This document shows positions 1-6,221 of a stretch of 8,647 nucleotides of DNA, piece by piece. Source of the DNA: Evtepia sp. (GTDB lineage Bacteria; Bacillota; Clostridia; Oscillospirales; Oscillospiraceae); contig JAHHRP010000082.1 in assembly GCA_020025735.1 (NCBI GenBank), positions 1 through 8,647 on the forward strand. The letters are read 5' to 3'. Position numbers and translations under genes: made by a program. Numbering within the stretch: position 1 is the stretch's first letter; every line of letters begins with the position of its first letter. Below the pieces are notes generated by a model, which was not told the DNA's origin, made no database searches, and saw only the letters and a program-made list of their open reading frames with translations.

Positions 1-375
1 TATCTCATGACACCGCGGCAAACCCGACAAGATTTTTGTAAGGGGCTGGAAGATCTTGCCCATGTTGGTGTCAAGACACGTTACTTCCGTCCACCCTGGG
101 GCGTATGCAACTGGAGTTCTTTCCATCAAATTAAAATGCATTCCTTACAGCCCGTGCTGTGGGATATCATGGCCCAGGACTGGCAGAACGACATCACCCC
201 AGAGGAGATCGCCTCCCGCCTGAAACAGAGAACTTGGCCAGGGGCGGTGATCTGTCTCCACGATGGTCGGGGAGCCCCAGGTGCCCCGGCTAAGACCATT
301 CAAGCCTTGGAAATTCAGCTGCCTGAGTGGCTTGCACAAGGCTTCCACTTTCAGACTTTGGAGCACTATGAATAA
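1..375 (+). CDS. Polysaccharide deacetylase (NodB domain), C-terminal part, 5' end outside window
   Basis: This is the C-terminal 124 residues of a carbohydrate esterase family 4 (NodB) deacetylase, an enzyme family that removes N-acetyl groups from cell-wall or surface polysaccharides using a bound metal ion. The reading frame is open from base 1, so the true start lies upstream. What remains contains the RPPxG-type motif (FRPPWG, residues 29-34 of the fragment), a motif-4-like stretch ending in DW (residues 60-61) and the closing LHDG motif with the catalytic-type histidine (residues 86-89). The metal-binding TxDDG motif and most of the H(S/T)xxH motif would be upstream; the first residues (YLMTP) fit the sequence just after that second motif. 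The stop codon overlaps the start of the next gene by 8 bases, implying one transcript and coupled translation. Whether the substrate is peptidoglycan, teichoic acid or a lipid-linked glycan cannot be told. Family call firm, substrate unknown. Confidence 0.88.
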   Translation, partial: YLMTPRQTRQDFCKGLEDLAHVGVKTRYFRPPWGVCNWSSFHQIKMHSLQPVLWDIMAQDWQNDITPEEIASRLKQRTWPGAVICLHDGRGAPGAPAKTIQALEIQLPEWLAQGFHFQTLEHYE

Positions 376-1414
376 GTTACCTTGGAAAAAAGGGGTCCTT
401 TGCGGCAGTTTCTTTCTTCTGCTGCTTGGTCTTACCTTCTATCTCGTCCTGAAGGGCCAAGAGCCTGGACAGCTTGCTGCTGCACTAAAACAGGTAAACC
501 TTCCTCTTTTGGGGGTGGGGGCTTGCTGCATGGGAATATTTTTCTGCTGTGAAGCCAAAAACATTCAGCGTGGTTTCACTCTGTTTGGCTCCCCTGTATC
601 CTTTTCCTCCTGCCTTCTGTATGCCATTACAGGTTTTTTCTTCAGTTCTGTCACCCCTTCTGCCTCTGGTGGACAGCCCATGCAGCTATATGTCATGTAT
701 CGGGATGGACATGCTCCTGCCCCCAGTGCGTTGGCCCTGCTGCTGGACTTCTTCTCCTTCCAGCTGGCCGCAGTGGTTTTGGGGCTGGTCGGATTTTTCC
801 TCCATCAAACCCAGTTGTTCCTTATGCCCCATGGCGTCATGCTTTGTTTCCTGGTGGGCGCTGTCTTGAATCTTTTCACCGTCATCCTACTTACTGGTGC
901 AGTGGTCTCTCCGCGAGTGCTTCCTGCTTTAGGACGAGGACTGATGCATCCCCTTCGCCGTTTCTTCCCCCGTCGAGCGGCAGATTGGGAAGCTTGGGGA
1001 AAAAACCAGTGGAAAGATCTTCGCCAGTGCGTACAGTGCTGCCGGACCCACAAAAAGCAGCTGGCAGCCATGTTCCTCACCTCTCTGGTCCAGCTGACTG
1101 CTTACCATAGCATCCCCTTCTGGGTCTACTTGGCCTTTGGCTTAAGCGGTCAGTCGCTGTGGCATGTGGTTGGACTTCAGGCTGTATTGTTCCTATCGGT
1201 CTCCTCCCTCCCTCTCCCCGGCGCTGTGGGGCTGACAGAAGGTGGATTCCTTCTCCTATATCAAACCATCTTCCCAGCGGCGATCCTACCGGGAGCGATG
1301 CTCTTGAGTCGGTCCGTCAGCTTCTATCTCTTTCTCCTGCTTAGCGGTGTATTTCTGGCAGTCCGTTTCCTCCTGTTGACCTGGCAGACTCCTGTACTTA
1401 CAAAAACAGCATGA
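368..1414 (+). CDS. Flippase-like integral membrane protein, lysylphosphatidylglycerol synthase TM / UPF0104 family
   Basis: A 348-residue membrane protein with about eight hydrophobic segments. It matches the transmembrane half of MprF-type proteins and the AglD/YbhN group (flippase-like domain) in its two hallmark loops: TPSASGGQP (residues 96-104) and LPLPGAVGLTEG (residues 281-292). The cytosolic aminoacyl-transfer domain of true MprF is absent, so aminoacylation of lipids should not be assumed; flipping or handling of a lipid or lipid-linked sugar is the family-based guess. An upstream in-frame ATG at 263 would add 35 residues that merely overlap the deacetylase gene. The ATG at 368 follows a GGAG at 360-363, begins with a typical MNKLPWKKG positive N-terminus, and overlaps the deacetylase stop (ATGAATAA). 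The pairing with a NodB deacetylase points to an envelope glycan or glycolipid pathway. The gene ends at the hairpin at 1417-1468. Confidence 0.85.
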   Translation: MNKLPWKKGVLCGSFFLLLLGLTFYLVLKGQEPGQLAAALKQVNLPLLGVGACCMGIFFCCEAKNIQRGFTLFGSPVSFSSCLLYAITGFFFSSVTPSASGGQPMQLYVMYRDGHAPAPSALALLLDFFSFQLAAVVLGLVGFFLHQTQLFLMPHGVMLCFLVGAVLNLFTVILLTGAVVSPRVLPALGRGLMHPLRRFFPRRAADWEAWGKNQWKDLRQCVQCCRTHKKQLAAMFLTSLVQLTAYHSIPFWVYLAFGLSGQSLWHVVGLQAVLFLSVSSLPLPGAVGLTEGGFLLLYQTIFPAAILPGAMLLSRSVSFYLFLLLSGVFLAVRFLLLTWQTPVLTKTA

Positions 1415-1416
1415 CA

Positions 1417-1468
1417 AGACCCCCCCTCATTCGCTTCTACCATACCTGAAGCGAATGAGGGGGGTCTT
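1417..1468. terminator. Bidirectional hairpin terminator between convergent genes
   Basis: A 21-base-pair stem with one extra C bulged on the left arm (left arm from about 1417 to 1437, right arm 1448-1468) encloses a 10-base loop. The arms carry a run of seven C opposite six G plus the CATTCGCTTC/GAAGCGAATG segment. The hairpin begins about three bases after the flippase stop and about ten bases after the kinase stop on the other strand, so it can serve both convergent transcripts. The U tracts are short on both sides (TCTTTCC on plus; TCTTGTC on minus), so efficiency relies on the very stable stem. Confidence 0.85.
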
Positions 1469-1478
1469 TCCATCCCGT

Positions 1479-2477
1479 TTATTCCACCTCGAACCTGGGT
1501 CGCTGCAACCCGATGCGGACCTGAGTTCCTTTTCCTTGCTGGGAAGCAATCGTGAGGGTATGCCCCAACAGGTCTGCCACGCGCCGACAAAGATAGAGGC
1601 CAATTCCAGAAGCCTTTTTATCCATCCGGCCATTTTGCCCGGTAAATCCTTTGTCGAACACTCTGGGTAAATCCTCAGAGGCAATCCCAATACCACTGTC
1701 TCTCAACACCAGCGTGCCGTCTCCCTCCCAGTATAAGGAGATCGTCCCCCCAGAGGACGTATACTTCAACGCATTGGAGAGGAGCTGCTCCAACAGAAAC
1801 GCCAACCACTTCTCATCGCTGAGAACAATCTGTCCTGTGTCCTCAACCATCAGGCGTATCTTTTTCAAAATAAAGACTTTCGCATATTTCCGCACCGTCT
1901 GCCGCACCACATCATCCAAAGAACACGCCCGCAACACCAAGTCCCGGCTATCACTATCCAGGCGAAGATATTGCAGGACCATGTCTACATATTGGGTGAT
2001 CTTTTGCAGTTCGATTTCCATTTCCGTGGTCTTCCCCTGCCCTGCCTGGAGCAACAAATCCATCGCAGCAATAGGGGTCTTGATCTGATGGACCCAAAGG
2101 GTATAATAGGCCATCCTATCTGCCAACGCACCATCTGCTTTGGCCTGATCCTGTCGTTTCTCCCAAACCAGACGGTGGACCAAATGAAGATAATCCTCTT
2201 CAATCAGGCTGTCAGCCTCAGGTAGATTTTCCGGGTCTACCAAAATCCCTTGCTCCATCTGCACAAGAACCCTGTGTTTTCTCCGAAAGCGGACAAAGCC
2301 AATTCCTGCTAAGAGGGCACTCCCCGTTACACACAAACAGAGGAGATAGCATAGTGCCTCTCCCGGCAGACCATAGAGCCAAAAAATCACCATGCTCATC
2401 AGAACACAGAAAAGCCACGCGGTGGCTGCCAAGCGGCAGCTGGACAGCCAAGCCAGAAAAAGTTTTCTTCCCTTCAT
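1479..2477 (-). CDS. Intramembrane-sensing histidine kinase, BceS-like
   Basis: A 332-residue sensor kinase of the Bce/Psd group. Two membrane helices (about residues 14-35 and 41-62) are joined by a loop of only a few residues (around YGLPGE), so there is essentially no outer ligand-binding domain. In this family the signal comes from the partner ABC transporter. The catalytic core is complete: H-box with phospho-accepting His130 (HQIKTP), N-box with Asn235 (LLSNALKY), D-box DSGIGI (260-265), F-box around Phe274 and the glycine lid ASGIGL (289-294). The ATG overlaps the regulator stop by four bases (ATGA), typical of coupled two-component genes; only a weak Shine-Dalgarno match (AGGAT) is visible at some distance, so coupling probably drives translation. 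It should phosphorylate the regulator encoded at 2474-3145. Last gene of the module. Confidence 0.93.
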   Translation of the reverse strand: MKGRKLFLAWLSSCRLAATAWLFCVLMSMVIFWLYGLPGEALCYLLCLCVTGSALLAGIGFVRFRRKHRVLVQMEQGILVDPENLPEADSLIEEDYLHLVHRLVWEKRQDQAKADGALADRMAYYTLWVHQIKTPIAAMDLLLQAGQGKTTEMEIELQKITQYVDMVLQYLRLDSDSRDLVLRACSLDDVVRQTVRKYAKVFILKKIRLMVEDTGQIVLSDEKWLAFLLEQLLSNALKYTSSGGTISLYWEGDGTLVLRDSGIGIASEDLPRVFDKGFTGQNGRMDKKASGIGLYLCRRVADLLGHTLTIASQQGKGTQVRIGLQRPRFEVE

Positions 2478-3145
2478 GGCACCATATATCCTAACCCTTT
2501 TTTTGTGTGGATAAACGTATGCAGGCCAATACTCTCCAGTTTTTTCCGCAGTCTCGTCATGTTGACATACAGGGTGTTTTCATCCACATAAGCATCACAA
2601 GCCCACAGGGCAGCCATTAGGTCATCCCGTGAGACTACGTTTGGCTTGTTCTCCAGTAAAAGCTGCATCATTCGTGTCTCATTTTTTGTTAGTTCTGCCC
2701 GTTTCCCTCCATAGACCACAGTACACTCCAAGCTGTTGAATACCACACCATTGTGCTCGATGAGGTTACTTTCCCCTTGATAGTCATACGCCCGACGGAG
2801 GGCTGCTTGGACCTTCGCCAGCATCACCGACAAATCAAATGGTTTAGAAATAAAGTCATCCGCTCCCATGTTGATGGCCATGACGATATTGATGTTTTCT
2901 GCCGCCGAGGAGAGAAACAAGATTGGTACCCGAGAGACCCGCCGAATTTCCTGACACCAGTGGTATCCGTTATAAAAGGGCAAGGTAATATCCAGCAGGA
3001 CCAAGTGAGGCTGGAAGGCCACAAATTCCCCCATCACGTTAGAAAAGTCCTCTGTACACTTGACAGTGAATCCCCAGGATGACAACTTTTGGGCAATGGT
3101 ATCAGCAATGATCCGGTCATCCTCCACCAGATAGATACGGTACAT
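2474..3145 (-). CDS. OmpR/PhoB-type response regulator, BceR-like
   Basis: A 223-residue regulator with an N-terminal receiver domain and a C-terminal winged-helix DNA-binding domain. Receiver landmarks are the acidic pair Glu8-Asp9-Asp10 (LVEDD), the phospho-accepting Asp52 (LLDITLP), Ser79 and Lys101 (SKPF). The winged helix begins near residue 135, with the LTKNE transition, the VSRDDLMAALW helix and the NTLYVNMTRLRKKL recognition helix; it ends in the GLGYMVP motif usual for the family. Start chosen at 3145 because AAAGGAG sits 8 bases upstream (3154-3160) and the protein then opens with MYRIYLVEDD. An upstream in-frame ATG at 3196 would place a promoter inside the coding region. It is co-translated with the kinase and is the probable reader of the TNACA-N4-TGTAA sites upstream of the transporter genes. 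It has its own promoter at 3168-3196. Confidence 0.93.
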   Translation of the reverse strand: MYRIYLVEDDRIIADTIAQKLSSWGFTVKCTEDFSNVMGEFVAFQPHLVLLDITLPFYNGYHWCQEIRRVSRVPILFLSSAAENINIVMAINMGADDFISKPFDLSVMLAKVQAALRRAYDYQGESNLIEHNGVVFNSLECTVVYGGKRAELTKNETRMMQLLLENKPNVVSRDDLMAALWACDAYVDENTLYVNMTRLRKKLESIGLHTFIHTKKGLGYMVP

Positions 3146-3167
3146 AGGCTGTTCTCCTTTCCAATTT

Positions 3168-3196
3168 ATCATAGCGCAAAGCCGTGGATCTGGCAA
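3168..3196 (-). promoter_or_regulatory. Sigma-A-type promoter for the response regulator/kinase pair
   Basis: On the minus strand, TTGCCA (3196-3191) and TATGAT (3173-3168) are separated by exactly 17 bases, each differing from consensus at one position. A start point near 3161 would give a leader of about 16 bases, beginning at the AAAGGAG of the regulator. The spacer contains the distal arm of the hairpin at 3178-3213, so terminator-like stem and promoter are physically merged. No TNACA-N4-TGTAA site is seen near it, suggesting expression that does not depend on the regulator itself. Prediction by eye only. Confidence 0.6.
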
Positions 3197-3213
3197 GAAA
3201 GTTCCACGGCTTT
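3178..3213 (-). terminator. Hairpin between permease and response regulator (possible partial terminator)
   Basis: A perfect 11-bp stem (AAAGCCGTGGA paired with TCCACGGCTTT, arms 3178-3188 and 3203-3213) with a 14-base loop lies 34 bases past the permease stop. In the transcribed (minus) direction it is followed only by TTTGCGC, so it is a weak or leaky intrinsic terminator, or an RNA-stabilising stem. Either role would make transporter mRNA more abundant than two-component mRNA after induction. Confidence 0.6.
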
Positions 3214-3247
3214 GTCTTGGCTGTATTTTGGAAAAACAGATGGGGGG

Positions 3248-5233
3248 TCAGCGGACAATTTTATAATACGTCCTTGCGGTAAGACGATAAATCACAAGAT
3301 ATCCTATCCCAAAGACCAATACGGTCCCTAGACAGCACAGAGCAAACAGAGAGAGATTCATCAAGTTGAGGGTCGATAGAATCTTGACGATCATCTTAAA
3401 GGCCACAGCCAGATGGATTACCGCCCCAATAAGCGGCAGGAAAAAAACTGTCCGCACCTGGCTGCGGATGGAGGCACGAATCTGATGCTGACTCATCCCT
3501 ACTTTTTCTAAAATGGCAAAGCGCTCCTTATCCTCATATCCCTCAGAGATTTGCTTGTAATAGATGATGAGAACCGTAGCCATGAGGAACAGGGCGCCCA
3601 AGAAGAGCCCCAGGAAAAGAAAGCCGCCATACATTGTGTAAAACTGACTCTCTTCTATCGCACGACAGGAAACCCTGTCTGTATTTTCTGTCTCTATGGT
3701 AAGCTGACGCAGCTGATCGTAAAGTTCCTCTACCCTTTCCTTATCCATCCCGTCAAAATCCATGGAAAAATCCCAGTTGGCTTGACCATTCATGGTTTCT
3801 TTTTCCATCTTCTGCTGCAAAAGTTCCTCCAGAACGGACACATCAGAGACAATCAAGAGCAGCTCCCGGTCAGAATAGGCTTGGTGTTTTCCGGTGGGAG
3901 ACTCTGTCAGCCACTGGGTGATGGAAAACGTCTTGTTCAACACGGTCACCTCGGTCCAGTCACCATCATTTTCGGTGGTGTAGATAACCACCTGATTGGG
4001 CGCAAGTTTGAGCGGCTCACCGGTAATTTGGGTGTAGCTTTGGGCTGTGATGATCTCTGTGTAGACCAAATTCCCAAACTCGTCGTCTGTTGGTCCAGCA
4101 CAGGAAAACGTGGACCCCTGCGCTGTGGTATTGATGAGCCGCATCACATCCACCGCCTGTGTTTTTTTCGGGGTTAGTCCAGATTGCTGAACCAGAGTCA
4201 GGATCTCCTCCTGAACCTCTTCCGTCGTCTGCCACTCCCCTCCAGGCTGAACTCTGGTGTATGTGATATCATGAGGATACATCGTGTCCATCGCATCCTC
4301 TACCCCAAGATACATACAAACGCAAGTAGAGATCATAACCAAAACCATCGTGGAGAGAATACAGATATTGGCTAGCCCTATGGCATTTTGTTTCATGCGG
4401 TAAAGCATCCCGGAGATGCCAATGAAGTGTTTGGCCTGATAGTAATACGACTTTCGCTTTTTCATGGCTTTTAGAAACGCAATAGAACCCGCCGTAAAAA
4501 GACAATATGTACCAACAATCACCAAGATGACTGCCAGGAAAAAGAGCATCAAAGCATCCAGAGGGGATTCTGTGGAGATGGCAATATAGTACCCTATCCC
4601 CAAAGTGAGCAAGCCCAAAATAGTGAGAATATATTTGACTTTGGGTTCCTTCTCCCCTACATTGCCACCGCGCAGAAGTTCCACTGGTTTTGACAATCTA
4701 ACGTGAAGAAGATTGCATCCCAGAGCCACCAAATAGATCCCCACAAACAAAAGCGTAGTAATCGTTAGGGACATCGGATTCACAGAAAAGCCAAAAGCCA
4801 CCGAAAAGAAAAGCACTTTGTACAAAATCATCAGCAGCAGTTTGGACAAGAGGATACCCAGCAGCAGACCTCCCACAATCGTGATGAGGCAAGTGTAAAT
4901 GGTCTCCCACAGAAGCACCAGGGCAATGTGCCGTTTAGACATCCCCAAGATGTTATATAAGCCAATTTCCTTGTACCGACGTTTTATGAGGAAGCTGTTG
5001 GTATAGAGCAAAAAGATCACTGAGAAGATCCCTATCACGATAACGCCAAGATACATAATAGAAGGGATCGTCTCCCCACCGGGCATATTCCTAATTTCCT
5101 GATGCCAGGCGAGAAAGGTGATATTATAAAACATCGCCACCGTCAGCAAACCTGTCAACAGATACGGGAAGAAAAACCGTCGGTTTCGGACCAGATTCCC
5201 CGCAGCTGTTTTGGGAAAAAAGAGTTTACCCAC
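3248..5233 (-). CDS. ABC transporter permease, FtsX-like, BceB-type
   Basis: A 661-residue permease of the Bce-type peptide-detoxification transporters, which act on cell-wall-active peptides such as bacitracin or lantibiotics and also relay the signal to the partner kinase. It shows the ten-helix plan: N-terminal RNRRFFFPYLLTG segment and TM1, then the conserved FLIKRRYKEIGLYNILGM stretch after TM2 (residues 81-98), seven helices by about residue 308, a large outer domain (about residues 310-534), and three C-terminal helices. The conserved cytosolic stretch AILEKVGMS follows TM8. The ATG at 5296 would add a non-homologous tail overlapping the ATPase gene. The GTG at 5233 gives the canonical short N-terminus, has a G-rich AGGGGGTGG upstream and overlaps the ATPase stop by 8 bases (GTGGGTAA). 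GTG codons at 5239 and 5242 are alternatives. The peptide specificity cannot be read from sequence by eye. Confidence 0.92.
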   Translation of the reverse strand: MGKLFFPKTAAGNLVRNRRFFFPYLLTGLLTVAMFYNITFLAWHQEIRNMPGGETIPSIMYLGVIVIGIFSVIFLLYTNSFLIKRRYKEIGLYNILGMSKRHIALVLLWETIYTCLITIVGGLLLGILLSKLLLMILYKVLFFSVAFGFSVNPMSLTITTLLFVGIYLVALGCNLLHVRLSKPVELLRGGNVGEKEPKVKYILTILGLLTLGIGYYIAISTESPLDALMLFFLAVILVIVGTYCLFTAGSIAFLKAMKKRKSYYYQAKHFIGISGMLYRMKQNAIGLANICILSTMVLVMISTCVCMYLGVEDAMDTMYPHDITYTRVQPGGEWQTTEEVQEEILTLVQQSGLTPKKTQAVDVMRLINTTAQGSTFSCAGPTDDEFGNLVYTEIITAQSYTQITGEPLKLAPNQVVIYTTENDGDWTEVTVLNKTFSITQWLTESPTGKHQAYSDRELLLIVSDVSVLEELLQQKMEKETMNGQANWDFSMDFDGMDKERVEELYDQLRQLTIETENTDRVSCRAIEESQFYTMYGGFLFLGLFLGALFLMATVLIIYYKQISEGYEDKERFAILEKVGMSQHQIRASIRSQVRTVFFLPLIGAVIHLAVAFKMIVKILSTLNLMNLSLFALCCLGTVLVFGIGYLVIYRLTARTYYKIVR

Positions 5234-5993
5234 GGTCACCACCCCCTGTGGCCAAGGCGGTGAGGGTGTCCGCGATCTGGCTGAACATGGCTTCATTGGA
5301 GCGGTCTCCCCGGTAGAGCTGATGGAACACCTCTCCGTCTTTGATAAACAGGACCCGCCCCGCCCGGCTGGCTGCCCGGGCAGAGTGCGTTACCATAAGA
5401 ATGGTCTGTCCCTCCCGATTCAACTGGGCAAACAAATCCAGCAGCTGGTCCGCAGCACGGGAGTCCAAGGCTCCTGTGGGTTCGTCCGCCAGCAAAAGCC
5501 GAGGATCGGTGATACAAGCCCGTGCCACCGCTGCCCGCTGTTTCTGCCCTCCAGAAACTTCATAGGGATACTTATCCAAAATATCTCCAATGGCCAGTTT
5601 TTTGGACAGCGGCTCTAGGCGGCGATCCATTTCCTTATGGCCTACCCCAGAGAGAACTAAGGGCAGATAAATGTTGTCCCGCAGGGAAAACGTATCCAGC
5701 AAATTAAAATCCTGAAAGACAAACCCCAAATGTTTCCGGCGAAAATCTGCCAAGTCTCTCTCCCGGATCTTTCCGATATCCTTACCATCCAATAAAACCT
5801 GTCCTCCCGTGGGCTGATCCAAGGTAGCCACAATGTTTAGCAACGTGGTCTTCCCTGATCCTGATTCTCCCATGATAGCCAAATACTCTCCCTGTTCCAC
5901 GGAAAAATTTACGTTGGTCAGGGCAGGAACCAAATGTCCTCCCAGACGGGTGGTATAGTTTTTTTTCAGTGCTTTCACTTCCAACAATGTCAT
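5226..5993 (-). CDS. ABC transporter ATPase, BceA-type
   Basis: A 255-residue ATP-binding subunit of the MacB/LolD/BceA class that powers the adjacent FtsX-like permease. All motifs are intact: Walker A GESGSGKTT (42-50), Q-loop Gln94 (FQDFNLLD), signature VSGGQKQR (146-153), Walker B LLLADEPTGALD (166-177) with catalytic Glu171, and H-loop His203 (VTHS). The C-terminal tail after about residue 225 is somewhat longer than the minimal domain. The ATG at 5993 is preceded by GGGAGG at 6001-6006, 7 bases upstream. It is the first gene of the module and is transcribed from the promoter at 6028-6056. In Bce systems ATP hydrolysis is needed both for resistance and for signalling to the kinase, so this gene sets response as well as defence. 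Family call firm. Confidence 0.95.
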   Translation of the reverse strand: MTLLEVKALKKNYTTRLGGHLVPALTNVNFSVEQGEYLAIMGESGSGKTTLLNIVATLDQPTGGQVLLDGKDIGKIRERDLADFRRKHLGFVFQDFNLLDTFSLRDNIYLPLVLSGVGHKEMDRRLEPLSKKLAIGDILDKYPYEVSGGQKQRAAVARACITDPRLLLADEPTGALDSRAADQLLDLFAQLNREGQTILMVTHSARAASRAGRVLFIKDGEVFHQLYRGDRSNEAMFSQIADTLTALATGGGDRG

Positions 5994-6021
5994 CGCAATT
6001 CCTCCCTACGGTTCAAACTTC

Positions 6022-6047
6022 TTCTGTATTATATACTTAATACAGAA
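6022..6047. repeat. Perfect 9-bp dyad over the -10 region, candidate operator
   Basis: TTCTGTATT (6022-6030) and its exact reverse complement AATACAGAA (6039-6047) flank an 8-base centre. Relative to the predicted start near 6021 the dyad covers about -26 to -1, so a protein bound here would block RNA polymerase. It lies upstream of the predicted transcript start, so it is unlikely to act as an RNA hairpin. The protein that might bind is not identifiable from this window. Confidence 0.55.
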
Positions 6048-6056
6048 ATGCATCAA
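6028..6056 (-). promoter_or_regulatory. Sigma-A-type promoter for the ABC transporter genes
   Basis: On the minus strand the -35 TTGATG (6056-6051) and a consensus -10 TATAAT (6033-6028) are separated by 17 bases. The predicted start is near 6021, giving a leader of about 28 bases to the ATPase ATG. The Bce-type operator sits 10 bases upstream of the -35, and a 9-bp dyad overlaps the -10. Confidence 0.75.
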
Positions 6057-6066
6057 TCGCTTTCCC

Positions 6067-6080
6067 TTACATTTTTGTCA
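6067..6080 (-). promoter_or_regulatory. Primary Bce-type response-regulator binding site (TNACA-N4-TGTAA)
   Basis: Read on the minus strand the site is TGACA-AAAA-TGTAA, a full match to the TNACA-N4-TGTAA motif known for BceR-like regulators of Firmicutes. Its centre lies about 52 bases upstream of the predicted transcription start, an activator position just outside the -35. The neighbouring response regulator is the obvious candidate to bind it. Confidence 0.7.
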
Positions 6081-6086
6081 AAAACC

Positions 6087-6100
6087 TTACAGTTTTGAAA
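6087..6100 (-). promoter_or_regulatory. Secondary, imperfect Bce-type regulator site
   Basis: On the minus strand this reads TTTCA-AAAC-TGTAA, matching four of five bases in the first half and all five in the second half of the TNACA-N4-TGTAA motif. It starts exactly 20 bases (two helical turns) from the primary site, and both sites continue as TGTAAGG. The phasing suggests cooperative binding of two regulator dimers on one DNA face. Confidence 0.5.
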
Positions 6101-6159
6101 GGTTGCACGTCTTCTTTCTTCAGCGGAAATGAGAATTTCTCCCTGCTCTCCCAAACAGC

Positions 6160-6204
6160 ACAAAACAGGCACGCTGCGGTCTGCTCTCACCGCTGCGTGC
6201 CTGT
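6160..6204 (-). terminator. Rho-independent terminator downstream of apbE
   Basis: Arms 6165-6180 and 6189-6204 form a 16-bp stem with a single mismatch and an 8-base loop. In the minus direction the stem ends CTGT and is followed by TTTGTG, giving a four-T run. It starts 17 bases past the apbE stop codon and lies before the transporter promoter, so it insulates the two units. Confidence 0.8.
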
Positions 6205-6221
6205 GGTCTTCCCATCCCTTT

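Noticed and set aside
263..367. Upstream ATG extension of the flippase-like protein
   Set aside because: The added residues are an out-of-frame reading of the deacetylase C-terminus; the ATG at 368 gives a normal membrane-protein N-terminus.
3146..3196. Upstream ATG extension of the response regulator
   Set aside because: It would span the predicted promoter and Shine-Dalgarno; receiver domains start at MYRIYLVEDD.
3221..3239. CTGT-N11-ACAG (with CTGTATT half) upstream of the hairpin at 3178-3213, resembling the dyad at 6022-6047
   Set aside because: The spacing between CTGT and ACAG is 11 here and 14 in the dyad, and the arms match only partly, so it is not convincing as a second copy of the same operator.
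3551..4177. A 208-codon open frame antisense to the permease
   Set aside because: It mirrors the outer-domain coding region of the permease, has no motif and no convincing ribosome site.
6076..6081. A perfect TTGACA on the minus strand that could be a -35 element
   Set aside because: At 16-18 bases downstream there is only GATTGA-like sequence, not a -10. The hexamer is better explained as part of the TGACA-N4-TGTAA operator; the real -35 is TTGATG at 6051-6056.
6126..6139. GAAAT-GAGA-ATTTC small inverted repeat
   Set aside because: Five-base arms are expected by chance and it lies between the apbE terminator and the operators with no clear role.
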